Shown piece by piece: positions 23,483 to 36,049 of a stretch of 64,000 bases of DNA. Position 1 is the first letter of the stretch; each line of letters starts with the position of its first letter. The position numbers and the translations under genes were made by a program. The notes under the pieces were generated by a model that was not told the DNA's origin, did not search any database, and was given only the letters and a program-made list of their open reading frames with translations. This DNA comes from Tetrapyrgos nigripes (taxonomy: Eukaryota > Basidiomycota > Agaricomycetes > Agaricales > Campanellaceae): positions 1 to 64,000 of the forward strand of contig JAACJM010000126.1 of assembly GCA_013368315.1 (NCBI GenBank). The letters are read 5' to 3'.

Positions 23483-26400
23483 ATGAACTCCATGTCTAAT
23501 AATCATCCTCCAGTTTCAGCACCTAACGTCTGGCCGAGGGCGCCTTGGATGTGGGATTACATCTTGTGGCTCATACTTCATGAGTGAGTACCATACGTCG
23601 ATCTGCGATTGCATGAGTTTTGCTGAAGACGAAGATGTCCTTCCACAGACAAGGTCCCAAAGCAGAATACACATCACTCAGAATTTACCTATCGCTTCTC
23701 ATTTACCAGCAATTTCTCCACGACGAAAACCGTCTACTCCATTATCAATCTGAGCATGGTCCTGACCTCTTTGCAAAAGCTTTGGAGATTTTTTCATCCA
23801 GGGGTGGATTTTGTAGTACAGAGCTCGCGAACTGGCAGCACGTACCACTGCCTTTGACTTGGAAATTCGAGGGTCCCTGTCCCGAAGAGATTTTCTACTC
23901 GATATACAACCCTTTTCGCACCCGGTTCGTCCCGGATGGTTTGCATCAGTCTCGGATGCCCGAAAAGATGCTGTTTGGTCTCAGCGAGAAAAGGATTGAC
24001 CCCAAGGTGTATATGGGAGATCTGGCTACACTTGCCAATTACGACGGTGCAATTCCGGACACGCTCGAGTACCCTCGTGCCTTCCCTTCCCTCGCTCAAC
24101 CCCACACTTGGCCTACCGTACCTCTATTCGAAGATACTTCATCTTTGTTCAGCTTTCTGGGAGATGTTATCGTTTCCTATCAGAATGCCTCCTCCGACCC
24201 AATCCCTTTGCCTCAGCAGCCGCAACCATCGCCGGCATCAACTTCTTCAGACACGATGCCTACTTCTCCACACGAGACAGCTTCAGGGTCATTTCTCCAT
24301 GATTCTTCACTAGCCGATGCGATTGGTGATGCTTTCTCGGATGCCTTCGAGCCCTTGATAAACCCGACCACCGTTGCTCTATCCGTTGGTAGTGCTACGG
24401 CTCCTCCTGAAGCAACTATCTTACCCGAGAATGTACCACAAATTTTTCAACCTCGGCACCCACCGATCAGGTATTCTTCCATGTCGCCCATGCCAACACC
24501 TGGTCCTAGTACACCACGACAAGGACACCAGCACCTCATACACCGGGTACACCTATACCTACTTCCACTCGACCCCTTTCTCCTCCCCTGCCCTGTCAGA
24601 ACGTCCCATCCGAGAACCTCTTGCAGGTTCCCGAAACTGATAAGCGTGGAAGAATGTCTCCGTCACCGTCACCGTCGCCGGCTTCTGGTCGTAGTCTTAC
24701 GCCAGGAAGCCGGTCTTTAGCTCCTGGTACACCAGATCCCACGCCTTCTCCTGCTCGTCATCTCTACCATCCCTACCGTCGTCCTCAAACTCACACCCAA
24801 GCCCGCGATCATGCTTTTCCCAAGACGATGCAGCAGAATGTTGGCCCTATCCCAGCTAACAATCTTCTGTCGGCCCCTCGACATCAGGATACTGGGGTTG
24901 CGTTAGCGTCGTCGACGTCCTCGCCGACTCCTGGTCCTTGTCGCACTCCAGAACCTCGGACTCGTGGACCAGACGCGCTGGTTACACCTGAGCCTGAGCC
25001 TGCATCTGCTCGTTCTCGCCATTATGAGCCATATGCTCATGGTCGCCCCAATACTCACGTCCTCACCATCCATGCCAAAGCCGATGCCGACGACAGCACA
25101 ACTCCGATAGCGAACCAGCAGCAGAACCAACAGAACCAACAGTACCACCTTCGCGTTAATCAAAGTATTCCATCCAGCGTGCTCTTGCAGGTGCCTCAAC
25201 CTCGGCGACCTGTGTTCAATGGGCTTCCTACACCCTTGACGTCCGCATCAGTGTCGACGTCGACCACACCGGCTGATGGTTACCGTCCTGGTTCTGCTCT
25301 GAGTCCTGGGTTTATACCAGACATGCCACCTTCTCGAGCTCAGAGTAGGGTTTCTCGTTCTGGTTCGGCGATGGAAAATCCTTATCCTCAGTCCCAGCCC
25401 AGTCCCCAGTCAGCGTCAGCGCCGACGACGCCCCTTGACGGCGTTCGTCCTGGTTCTGCTCTGAGTCCTGGGTTTACACCGGGTACACCAGCTCCTCGAC
25501 CTCAGAGTAGCGTTAGTCGGTCTACGTCGGCGATGGGCAATCCGTATCCTCAGCTCCGGCTCAATCCCCAACTTGAAAGGAGCCCTCGCTTTGTACCAGA
25601 TTCTCCGGTCTCTCAGGGTCAAGGTCAAGATCAGATTCCAATCAGAATCGGTCGTTCTAGTCGAGCAATGGTGAATCTGTATCCTCAACCGCAGTCTCAT
25701 CTCCAAAGGGGTCCTGGTCTCACACCAGCTGCTTCGGTTCCTCATGCTCCTTTTCAGGCTGGTGCTGCTGCTGGTGGTGCTGGCACAGGTTATGCTAGTT
25801 CATTGGCGGCAAATCCTTATCGACATCTAGTCCAGGCCAATCTCAAACATAACGCGGTGAGTGTCAACCATGTCTACTATAGCAATTATGTTTCTAAAGC
25901 TGACTGAGGGACAGCAGAACGTTTCACTTCACCCTCATGCTCGCGTTCATGGTAATGTTAATGGGAATGCTCCGCTTCTCTCGTTACAAGTACCAGGACA
26001 ATGGAATCGACAAGGACAATTAATTACGCCAATCACGCCCGGGACGCCGATTGACAACTACAGCATCCATTCAAAGCTCACTCAGCAGCAGCAGAACGTT
26101 GCAGCTCATGCTAGTGCTTGTGCTCATGCTCATGGTAGTGGGAACGCCTCACTCTCGCCACAAGTACCAATGTCGCCGCAGCATCAGTCTTATCCAAATT
26201 GGAATAGACAGGGACAGTTGATTACGCCGGTGACGCCGACGTCGATGTCGATGGTGGGGCAGGGATCGGGGATGGAGTCTGTAGGCGGTGGCGGGTATGG
26301 GTATGAATGTGGGAACATGTCAGGAAGTGGCGATGGGTATGGACATGGGGCAATGACGATACTGGGTCCCGATGTAGGTACGGGTCATGATGCTGGTACT

Positions 26401-27660
26401 GGTACTAGTGGCGTAGCCAGCTCTGCGAATCCGTACCCAGTTCTTCACCACCAATCACCACAACTGCAGCTGCAACCGCAACTACACCGAGCCCTCCAAT
26501 TCCCCTTCTCCAGCCAGACTAATGGCGAGTTCTATAATCATGGTCCTCGTGATTTTGAGAACACTCTTGGCCATCCAACGTCACCTTCTGGTTCGTCTTC
26601 TGGACTTGGTCCTGGTTGTAGTGGTGGTCGTAGCCGTAGCCGTAGCCGTGGTCATAGTCGCAATCCATCAACCTTGTCAACCACAAATGTCAATGCCAAC
26701 GCAGAAAGGAACACTACCCCGGCTCATTCGCCTCAACCTTCCCAATCTGTCCAACTTTCCCAACCTGCCCACTCTGCCCAACCTTCCCAACTTGTTCAAC
26801 GCGCAGCTACACCACCTCCACCTCCCCAACCTCAACCCCAACCTTCATCTCTTCAACCTCCTCCACGACGACTCCTCCGTAGAAAACCCACAGTACCTCC
26901 ACTGTCCAATGCACTCAGTGATGCTCTTCAGTTACAGGCACAGTCACAGTCACAGTACCCATCGCCACTGTACTCTCCAAATGCAGATGTGTCGTCGGAT
27001 TCGATGTCGTTGCGGGTTATGCCATTGACATCGTCATCGGCATTGGCTTCGACGTCGACATCAGTCCCAGCAACGAGTTCGAGAGCGCCAGTGTTACCAG
27101 GCATGGGCATGGGAAGAGGAATGAGAGGGAGTGTCGCAGTGCCAGTGTTGGTTTCAGGAGCTGCGAGTGTCAGGGCTGGTGCGAATGAGATTGGTCTTCC
27201 GATAATGCAGCAGCAGCAACGACGACAGGCGAATGGACAAGTCGAGCTGGTCCGTGGCTATGGATTTGGGAATGGGAACGTCGCTGAGAGGGGAACGAAA
27301 CGACGTCGTGATGATGACGATGAGTTGGAGTTGGAGACGCAGCCTCAGACTCAGGCGTCGGAGTCGGGTCAGACCCAGACTCATATGAAGGGAAAGAGAA
27401 CGGGAACGGGAAGGTCTCGTGGTAGACCGCCAAAGTCTAGGGTCAACGCGAACGCTAATGCTAATGCCAATGTTGGTAATTACGGTGGGCCAATGCAATG
27501 GATGAATGAGACGGCTGAGGGATGGGCTGCTAGTTATGGTGATGGCGGTGGTGCAGGTGGTACTGGTGATGGTGATGGCGATGAAGGTAGGACGAGGAAG
27601 AAGGCGAAAGTGGATGGTGGTGATAATAACGGGAAAGGGAAGGGAAGGGAAAGCGGCTAG
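23483..27660 (+). CDS. Large low-complexity protein with an AT-hook, four exons
   Basis: Exons 23483-23583, 23649-24470, 24524-25856 and 25915-27660 give 1333 residues if the start is right. The 53-nt intron at 24471-24523 resolves what otherwise looks like a frameshift. Only the first 170 residues look folded (APWMWDYILWLILHE, YLSLLIYQQFLHDENRLLHYQ, and so on). The rest is Pro/Ser/Thr, then Gln/His/Gly-rich, with a repeated unit containing RPGSALSPGF (twice). Near the C-terminus, KRRRDDDD looks like a nuclear signal and TGRSRGRPPKSR is an AT-hook. I infer a nuclear DNA-binding regulator; the family is not recognised. The 3' end is duplicated at 31742-31920. Confidence 0.7.
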
Positions 27661-28910
27661 GGTGTTTGCTCAGTGAGGTGCGCCTGGGTGTTTTCCTTTT
27701 CTCTATCTCTTTTCCCCTTGTTTTTTCTCCTTTCTTCTTCCCTTCTCTCTCCTCTCGTTTTTCTCCTTTTCCTTTCCTCATTCCCTTTCTCCTCGTCATC
27801 CTCTGTCCTCTTTCTCACTTCCTTGTAATTGGTACTTTCTCTGATTTTCCCCCTTCTCCTCTCCTCTTGTATCCTCCCCTTCATCGTCCTGTCTCGTTAT
27901 CGCCTACTTACATCGCAAGTGTACATCTAATCGAGACATTTTGCTGTATTTTTAGCACATACTTGTGGATACTGTTATATTTACAGATTGTACGTACATA
28001 TATTTCTTGTTCTCCGTTGTCGTAGTACCATACCTACTTAGATAGCTAGTTAGTCCAGATTGCGCACGAATGTATTTTGTTTTGTGGGTAGGACCAGATT
28101 TGGGTCCATCGATATCCTCAGTCGGAGTCCCTCGTACACATGAACTTGGTAAAGTCGACAGAAGAAAATGAGACTTCGAGGAAGAAAGATAGTTATCGTT
28201 GAGGTATACATTGCTGTTGGAAAGAATGATGTCTTGTGAAGGCAAAGAAGAAGAAGAATGGAAAGGATCAGAGTCACAGAGTCAGAAAGGGAAGGTGAAA
28301 ACAGAGGAGGAAGACGTCGCGTTAGCGTGATGTAGATTTGTACCGTATCTTGCCTCGCTATGTCACTTCGGACTATCTACGCATCTTTGCTCCACTTCCA
28401 AGTTCTCAAGACTTCAGTTGCACTTTGGAAATGACTTCTCACTTGTGAAGAACTCCTTGCTGTCCGATGGTGTGCGTGTTGCGTCGGACAGGTTACGCAC
28501 GGACCAGTGTATGACAGATTACGCAGTTTTCAATTCCAGTGAGTGGCTTCTTCCCGTTTCTCCCACCTTCTCTTGCCCTATATTTGCTCTCACCTCAGCT
28601 AATCTACCGCAGTCTGTCACGAGCTACTCTATCGCTCTTGTGCACCACAGAACTCTAATCAAAGATGCTGCTGGTCCCTCAATGACGACTTTCAATTGCT
28701 ACAAGCGCTTCAATTCTGCCATTCTCCCGGACATTCCTCATTACACTGAGTAATGGTATGAACGGATCAAGGTATCGGCCTCTGACCGGACTCAATGTCT
28801 ACCAGAGGGTTTAGGTGTACGCAGGATAAATAGGGCACTCCAAAGAGTCTTTCCCCTCACCAACGCAAAGCATCCTCAGTCTCTTGAACAACACCTACCC
28901 AATCCTCTAC
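27661..28910. other. Intergenic: pyrimidine-rich 3' flank, then the P450 promoter
   Basis: Positions 27690-27880 are strongly T/C-rich on the plus strand, just after the AT-hook gene stop. An 111-codon frame at 28418-28753 contains a plausible intron but no family motif, so it is left unannotated. 'gataaata' near 28823 could serve as a TATA element for the P450. Confidence 0.4.
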
Positions 28911-31329
28911 ATGACAATGTCCACTACCAGCACCTCCCTATTCGGCTTCGTCCTCCTCTCCATCATCTACTATCGCTGGGTGGCGACTCGCTCTCGAGCT
29001 TGCCTTCCTCCTGGTCCAAAACGTCTCCCCATAATTGGAAGCCTGCTCAACACCCTTTCCTGCGCGGATGGGTCTCGTGCCTCCGAATCCAAAAACCCTT
29101 GTATGAGCAATATCTGGAAATCGGGAAGGCAAGCAACTCTGATGTCATCCACATTGATGTTATGGGCGACCATACCGTTGTTCTCAACTCCGTGAAAGCG
29201 GCGACAGAGTTGTTGGATCATAGGAGCTCGAATTATTCGAGTAGGCCTGGTAAGCTGGTTTTGGTCCTGCTTGTTCTTATGCACAAATGCTCAAGACTCA
29301 TCCTGTATATAGCGATGCACATGGTTGACGATTTGATGGGGTGAGCTACTTCTCGTTCATATCGTTCTGTGTCAAAGCTGACGGTATATTGCGAAGATGG
29401 GAATGGGATTTGGCTCGTAAGTGCAATGGCTATCTCAAGTTGATGAAAGGACGTAAACTGACCCGCACTGGTAGACATGCCGTATTCCGATCGGTGGAGG
29501 TGAGTACACCTTTCATGCTTCATGAACCTACTCGCTGACTCGGACGTTCATCTGGCATCTCAGGCGTCATAGAAAAACCTTCACGCATTACTTCCAACCG
29601 CGAGCAATTACGGAATACCATCCGTTTCAACGCAAATCTATCACAGAGTTACTCCAGAGGCTACTTGCATCGCCAGACCCCGACCCAGTAGAACTGGAAG
29701 GATATATCCAACAGTAAGTCTAGTTCTATATCTTCAACTTTTTGTAAAGTTCACCAATCTCAACTATGACAGTCATGCTGGCTCTATCATCCTTCGCGCA
29801 ACGTATGGTATCGTATCTCCTAAAGACAAGGAATACTACGTCGACCTCGCTCATCGAGCTATTACTCCAATTATTCACGCTGCGCCTCATGGGACCTACT
29901 TGGTCGATTATTTGCCGTTGCTCAAATATGTGCCGAGTGAGTACTGGCGCATATTCTCTCAATAGCTCGCTCAACTGGTATGTTAGATTGGTTCCCGGTG
30001 CCGACTTTAAAAGAAAGGCAAAGACCTGGTCCAAGTATTCTATTGAGCTCAGGGATCAACCTTGGGAAAAAGCACAATCGGAAATCGTAAGTGCCTCGAA
30101 TTTCATGCTATCGCTCCCATGACTGAATGGACGTGTCCTGAACAGGCTGCAGGAACTGCTCTCCCATCCTTTGTGACGCACAACCTTGAAGGCATCGACA
30201 CAGCGTCAGTCTCGGAGCAAGTCATTGAGGAGATTAAGAACTGTGCTGGAGTTGCTTATCTTGGTGAGTGAAGGTCACTGTATCTGTAGAGACTGCGACT
30301 GATTTCCTACGCTTTTTATTACCCAAAACTCCGCCGCATACAGCTGGATCTGATACTGTAAGTATTCATCGTTGCTTTTTAACTCAGACTTCTAAACTGT
30401 CCATAGTCCATCGCTCTGATGCGTTGCGCTATTCTTGCCTTGGCTACCCACCAGAAGTCCAAAAACGCGCTCAGAAAGAATTAGATTCGGTCTTGGGGAC
30501 CGGAGGCTCTAATGGAAGACTTCCTGACTATACCGATCGTGAAGATCTACCGTATTTGAGTGCAATAATCAGCGAGACGCTCAGATACTATCCTGTAACG
30601 CCTCTAGGTGAGTATAGGCTTCTTTCAGACTCTCCTTCAATGTAGTTGATCGAGAACACCCTGTTTCTATCCGTTTGGACCGATCTTAAAGCATTGCCCC
30701 ACGCCTGCTTGGAAGATGATGTTTACGAAGGGTACTATATCCCCAGAGGTGCAACGGTGATCGGTAACTCTTGGTGAGTACAGTAGTCCGTATGGTATTT
30801 GTGCGCCGATGCTTACATCTTTTTAGGGCTATTCTTCACGATGAGAAGCTTTACCCTGACCCGATGACATACAACCCTTCACGATTCCTAAAACGCAAAG
30901 CTGACTCAGGCAAGGAAATCGAGCCCCAACCCAACCCCGCATCATATGCATTTGGCTTTGGTCGTCGGTGCGTTTTCAATCTTATCCGTACCATAACCCG
31001 GCTAATGGTTTTCGTGCACTTTACTTCAGCATCTGTCCCGGAAGATGGCTAGCACTCGACACTTCTTGGTTGGTCATTTCAAGCATCCTCGCGACATGCA
31101 CCATCGAAAAAGCTCTTGATTCCAATGGAAAGGAAATGGAGCCTCTGGTTGAATATGAGAGAGGTCTGGTCGAGTAAGCCTTCCCAGTCTTCGCTGTTGG
31201 TTTCATTCTTGATCTGATGGGCGTATAATATATGATAGTCACCTCAAGCCATACAGATGTCGGTTCGTTCCTCGATCTGAAGCCGCTATGAAGTTAATGA
31301 AGAATGGATTTTTGAGTGAGGAGGATTGA
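28911..31329 (+). pseudogene. Cytochrome P450 with three single-base frame breaks
   Basis: A membrane-anchored CYP monooxygenase in origin: N-terminal anchor (LFGFVLLSIIYYRW), proline-rich hinge LPPGPKRLPIIGSLL, I-helix AGSDTS, ExxR in SETLRYYP, PSRFLK, and the heme loop FGFGRRICPGRW. The tail ends FLSEED at 31329. About ten introns can be placed with GT-AG ends. In three exons the frame slips by one base as if a base were deleted: near 29050-29065, near 29985-29993 (between WFP and GADF) and near 30445-30455 (between ATH and PEV). No intron explains these. Active-site motifs are intact, so loss looks recent. Sequence error is the alternative, but neighbouring multi-exon genes show no such slips. 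Confidence 0.75.
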
Positions 31330-31493
31330 TCTTGATAATGTGGCAATTTGGACTTTCTTTCTAGTCTCTGCTCTTTTTCTTCGTACTGTACGGAATGTTC
31401 TATATAATCATGCCATTTTCAATCTGGCGTAGAATTGTGTCGTCGATACAGGCTTCAACTTGAAGTTTCGCATTTGCTCAGTCAGTGCTCAGT

Positions 31494-31700
31494 CACGGCG
31501 GGGGTGAGTGCATGTTTATTGGGCATATTGGGCATTGTTAAATCTCGAATATTTGCAAGAGTTTTTGCAGTCGCCGACCTACTCCATATGGGACCGTTTT
31601 GTAGCCGACCTTCTATATGGAGTAGGTCCAGCACCGAGCAAATACACGAGATTTTTGCTCACTCGAAACTGTGTCAAAATATCCACTAACCCCCGCCGTG
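31494..31700. mobile_element. 207-bp inverted-repeat element (MITE), CACTA-like ends
   Basis: The ends are inverted copies: left CACGGCGGGGGTGAGTG, right CACTAACCCCCGCCGTG. The inner parts also pair imperfectly, including GACCTACTCCATAT against ATATGGAGTAGGTC. The flanks are AGT on both sides (31491-31493 and 31701-31703), a 3-bp target duplication. CAC termini with a 3-bp duplication are typical of the CACTA/CMC superfamily. It has no coding capacity. It sits between the P450 and the duplicated gene end. Confidence 0.7.
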
Positions 31701-31741
31701 AGTACTGATTGAGCCTAACTGTGAGAGATTGATTGAGTGGT

Positions 31742-31920
31742 AGTGGTGATGCCGATGATGATGGCGGTGACGGTGAGGGTAGGCCGAGGAAGAAGGCGAA
31801 GGTGGATGGTGGTGGTAATAACGGGAAGGGGAAGGGGAAAAGGATAGCTCTCTGAGTGAGGTGGTGTCGGTTGTTTGGGTGTTTTCCTTTTCTCTATCTC
31901 TTTTTCCCTTGTTTTGTGCT
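31742..31920 (+). pseudogene. Stray copy of the 3' end of the AT-hook gene
   Basis: This matches 27560-27725 closely: both contain 'gaggaagaaggcgaa', 'gtggatggtggtg', 'ataacggga' and 'gtgttttccttttctctatc'. It would encode RPRKKAKVDGG and similar, then a stop, so it covers the last codons plus the beginning of the 3' flank. It has no start and no upstream exon. The distance from the source is about 4.2 kb, with the P450 between. Confidence 0.75.
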
Positions 31921-32063
31921 CGCTTCTCTACCATCATCTCAGCGTTAGCTGTCTTGAACGCATTCGGACTACATTAGTATTCAAAGATAAGTTCTATCTA
32001 AGCCTAATTAACGGTTCCAGGATCCGTACTTCTACGCGGTACATTACAAACCCTCTACAGACT

Positions 32064-34293
32064 CTACCTCGCCAACTTACTCCTCGCCCTCATCTTCTCC
32101 CCATTGAAATACAGCCACACAGGGAACGGTATCCCTAGAACAATAGCCAATCCAGCTAGTAGGGAATTGCCACCTCCAATGCCTAGAGCGACAAACATTT
32201 GATCTGCGAACAATGGGAAGCCGAAGCCGAAAAGGGAACGGATAGTAGAGGCAGCGCTGATTGCACTGGCGGCGTAGGTGAAAGTGTCGACGAGGTACAG
32301 TTGAATGGGTAGGCTAGAGGGACCGTTAGTCACCTGGCATACATTCGAATAAAACACGAATACGCACAAGGAAGTCATTAGCCCTGTGTGCGTCAAAGCC
32401 GATAAACCAAAATATGCAACGATCAGCGATCAGGAATCTCAGGTTGACTGGACACGGAGCGCTCACCGAAACCAAAGATCCCCGTCCCTATAATCGGCAT
32501 AATCCAATGTATTTTTGCTTGTGCTGACCATCCATACCAGAACAGTCCGACTGGGACGAAGAACGATCCAAAGAATAAAGCAGGGATCCTCATTTCGGGT
32601 TTGCCTACACCTCCGTTCCTTCGGGCAAGCTACATAAACGAGAGGAGAATCAGAAACACATGGTGACGAAAGGAATATGGAATACTCACATAATGATACA
32701 TTTGATCAGCCGATTTTGCTCCAACCCAGGTTGCAGATATGAAACCAATACCCAGTCCAAGCTAAGGATATGTGTTCTTGTTAGCGCACGCTAGAGCGGG
32801 AAAGACTGACAGCAAGACGCACATAAACGAGACCACCGATACCTATACTGAAACCATACACCTCACTGAACAGTTCTGATAACCGAGATCAGTCGGACAC
32901 TAACAAATCCAAGAACTCGCTCACCAGAGAAGGTCGCGAACATGAGATAGTAGACACCATAGATGCTGAATTGTTACCACAACTGACCTCAGCATTCAGC
33001 AACAAAGAAGGTCGAAAAGCACTCACAATGCCGCGTATAAACTTAGCAGGAAGCATATCAGACTCCCAAACAGTAATATCACCGGCCTGGACAAGTTGAT
33101 CCAGAGATATTGCATCCGAGACATATCTCCCATCGGTCCACGGAGAGTCCTTGCCTTTTCTACATCTCCAGAAGCAAAGGCGCGTCGCCTCCGAATAACT
33201 GGTGCATATGTCTCCCGCAAGAATGGAACTCCAACAAGCATGCTAACACCGCTGAGCGCTATAAAGAGATTTTGAACAAAACGACGACAACAGGCACACT
33301 TATCAATTCGTACCAGCAATGACAATGAAAACCCATTTCGGCCCAACGGACTGTGCTATGAAACCGCCTGCGACTGGACCTACAACGACTGTCAAGCGTA
33401 GATCGTCAGTCTGGCTACGCAAGACTAACCTATCACTGGGCCAATTAGTGGACCAAGGGAGTAGAGCGCCATAGCTGATGCTCGGTCGCTGGGTGAGAAT
33501 AGGTCACTGATGGTTCCACCACCTACCGCAAAAGGCGCACTGCCAGACAATCCGGCTTCAATGGAAAGACATGTACAGCTATTAGCAGAACGGTAATCAA
33601 CACAGCACAGAAGATGACGCACAAAGGAATCTGAAACCGAGCAATGACCCCGTGTTAGGTGCGTATGCGCATCCTAGGTTGAAACCTATGGAGAGGAACG
33701 CGCCACCATGGAGGATCTGCGACCATTATTTAAAGATGAATGGATGTCAGGGTCAACAACCTTACCCATGTACGACCGTACATCTCGGAAAGCGCAGCTA
33801 GGAAAAGAGGCTAGGAAGTAGCTGAGCAGTGATGCGGAAGCCGAACACGAGCGTGCATACCCCAATTGCCAGAGAGAGTAGGAATATAGTTAGGACCAGT
33901 GCAACCACAGTAGACGATGTTATCCCATATTGTTTAGCAATAGCAGGTAGACCTGGCGCCAACATGGAACTCGCGAGGGGTGGCACCAACGTATAAAACG
34001 CGACCTGCTCGTCAAGACCAAATCAGTCAACTTGCAACATTAAGCACAACATAACGCACTATAGAGACCATCGTCCATTTTTTGCGAGTCGGCCAATTCC
34101 AAGGGTTGTCTGGATCATGTTCCCAGTCGTCTTCAGCGTCCTGCTCTACCTCCTTCTCTTTGTCAGTGGGTATGGCGGAGACCTCTGCAGACAGATTTTC
34201 TTCGTCGTCTCTCTTCGACTGCCTAGAATGAGACTCGGGCCTGTCGATCACTGTCGAAGCTGAAATGGACTGTCCTTCGAGGTTGTCCGTCAT
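32064..34293 (-). CDS. MFS transporter, DHA1 drug:H+ antiporter-like, multi-exon
   Basis: A proton-coupled exporter of the family that includes fungal polyamine and drug pumps. The cytosolic N-terminus ends with the family mark DPDNPWNWPTRKKW. Membrane regions follow: LAPGLPAIAKQYGI, GSAPFAVGGGTISDLFSP, ASAMALYSLGPLIGPVIG, RETYAPVIRRRR, YGVYYLMFATFSELF, VGAKSADQMYHY and PIQLYLVDTFTYAASA, ending SKLAR at 32064. About ten introns of 50-90 nt are seen; every exon I checked is open. Its near copy at 49416-62145 is broken, so this is the working gene of the pair. The exported compound cannot be inferred. Confidence 0.9.
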
Positions 34294-34364
34294 CGTTGTC
34301 GATTCCTTGAGCCTAAACTCGACAGCGTGAATGAAGAGCTGACATGAACATATACAATATGGAA

Positions 34365-34440
34365 ACGGCTGCTGATGCAATTAAGAGTTTGTCCAGTCCG
34401 ACCGAAAACGGCTGCTGATGTAATTAAGGGTTTGTCGACG
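34365..34440 (+). repeat. Tandem repeat of about 43 bp, third partial copy at 35178-35203
   Basis: 'acggctgctgatg' followed by 'aattaagggtttgtc' (one copy has 'aattaagagtttgtcc') occurs at 34365 and 34408. The words 'aattaagggtttgtcgag' and 'tccgacc' recur at 35178-35203. This suggests that the roughly 740 bp between 34440 and 35178 was inserted or duplicated within the repeat. Confidence 0.6.
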
Positions 34441-35571
34441 TTTGTTTTTAGAGGTCTAGACTTTACCGTGACAGAGTCTAATCGTCGCAGCCACCGCAGC
34501 TTAAATCTCTCCTCTCGTCTTCACTGCTCCACCCACTACTAGGGACCCCAGGGCTATTCCTCAATGTCTCCGTGACTTGGCCTCCGTGCCCCGGTCTTCG
34601 CAACCCTCTCTCCACTTATTTCATATCTCTTGCCTTTTTATCTTTATGAAAGAGGTGTGGGCCAGCGCCCAGGTGTGGCGAGTACGCGGCCGGAAGGAAA
34701 TGTTAAGAATACAAGAAATAAAAATACAATAAAATGTAGCTTTTTTAAATTGTGAAGAGGATGAAAGAAGAGAAAAAGGTCAGTGAGTGAAAAGTACAGT
34801 AACAGGTGAAAAGGAGCTTGATAATAGGGCAAGTGACGGAAAAGGACAGACGGGAAAAATCAGGAGGCTTTGAACATAGCCACACGCAGAAACTGAGTGT
34901 AAAGAACTGGTCCTCATTTCATTTGGCCTCGTAACATCATCAATGATAGTTTCTTCTTCGTTGCAATTTTTGATTTTTGTTGTCAAGTTCTACTTGATTC
35001 CACCCCTGCAGATATTTCTTATTGTATCCGAAAGACTCGTTCTCATCTTCTTTCCTTTGCATTGATCCCACTTCTCGAGTCTTTCAGTACGTACTGCTTG
35101 CCGTTCCAATTCCATTCTTCTTTCCTTTGCATTGATCTCATCTCGATGATGCCTTTCATTGGAGTTTTCATACATATCTAATTAAGGGTTTGTCGAGTCC
35201 GACCAACAATGCATGGCTGTGAATTCCTTGGGCTTGGCTTGCTACCATCAGATCTATGACGGCCCTTGAGCTGTGAACTTCTCTGCGTTGCGATAGTAAG
35301 TCCAGGGATGTACTGCTTACATTGGGATACTTCCCGGAAATTTGTGAAACTGGCGTTTAACTTTCAGTTCTTGGATCCATGTCACGTAATAAACTCCTCC
35401 TCCTCCTCGCTCATCTTCAATCATCGCATCTATTAAGATTGATAGATGTAGCCTAGACTCGCAAGCCAGGCTGTCTGTCTGCAAGCTAAGCAAGAAAGTG
35501 ACAGTGGAGAGCTCAAATTTGAATTTTGGCTTTTCCCAACAGACTTACCAGGGTCAAGTTTGAGCCAAAAG

Positions 35572-35705
35572 AAGGGGTAGGTTGACTTCCTTAGAAGAAT
35601 TCAGCCTTTCAATTCAGTAGTCCATTCAGTCATCAATTCAGTCCCAAGGGAAGTCACTTGGTACACTTTCTTTGACCTCGCTTCCAGTGACTGGTACTTT
35701 TGGCC
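35572..35705 (+). repeat. Dispersed repeat, partner at 11775-11860
   Basis: This is the same sequence as the element near 11.8 kb, with an extra 'agtccattcagtcat' and an insertion before 'cctcgcttcc'. It is noncoding. Confidence 0.6.
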
Positions 35706-35713
35706 CTTTGGGA

Positions 35714-35739
35714 GATAGATAGATAGATAGATAGATAGA
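35714..35739 (+). repeat. GATA microsatellite
   Basis: About six perfect GATA units lie immediately after the dispersed repeat. Confidence 0.9.
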
Positions 35740-36049
35740 AATACAAGGCACAGTCCTCTACGAACATGCCAGGTGTAGATGTGGTATAGCCCACCACGGC
35801 CTATGTCTACTCTAAGCCCTTACCAATGAAATTGAGCACGTCAACATCAGGATGGTAGTCCCACAGCAGGTGATTAGATCAGGAGCTTGCACAGCTAAAT
35901 CAGAATCGTTGAATCGTGTTTGATGATGCGCTGGAAATTGAGATGGAAGGAGAACAAGTGTACAATTGTCTGGCGTAGAACCTGGATTACTTAAATGGCT
36001 CAAACCACACTAGAAATGAGAGACTTTGATGAAATATGAGAGTGAGCTG

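Noticed and set aside
24374..24640. Separate small gene overlapping the AT-hook gene
   Set aside because: It is another frame of the same low-complexity DNA and is explained by the intron at 24471-24523.
28418..28753. Small gene with one intron before the P450
   Set aside because: Splice signals are passable, but there is no family motif, no codon-level evidence, and the start is arbitrary.
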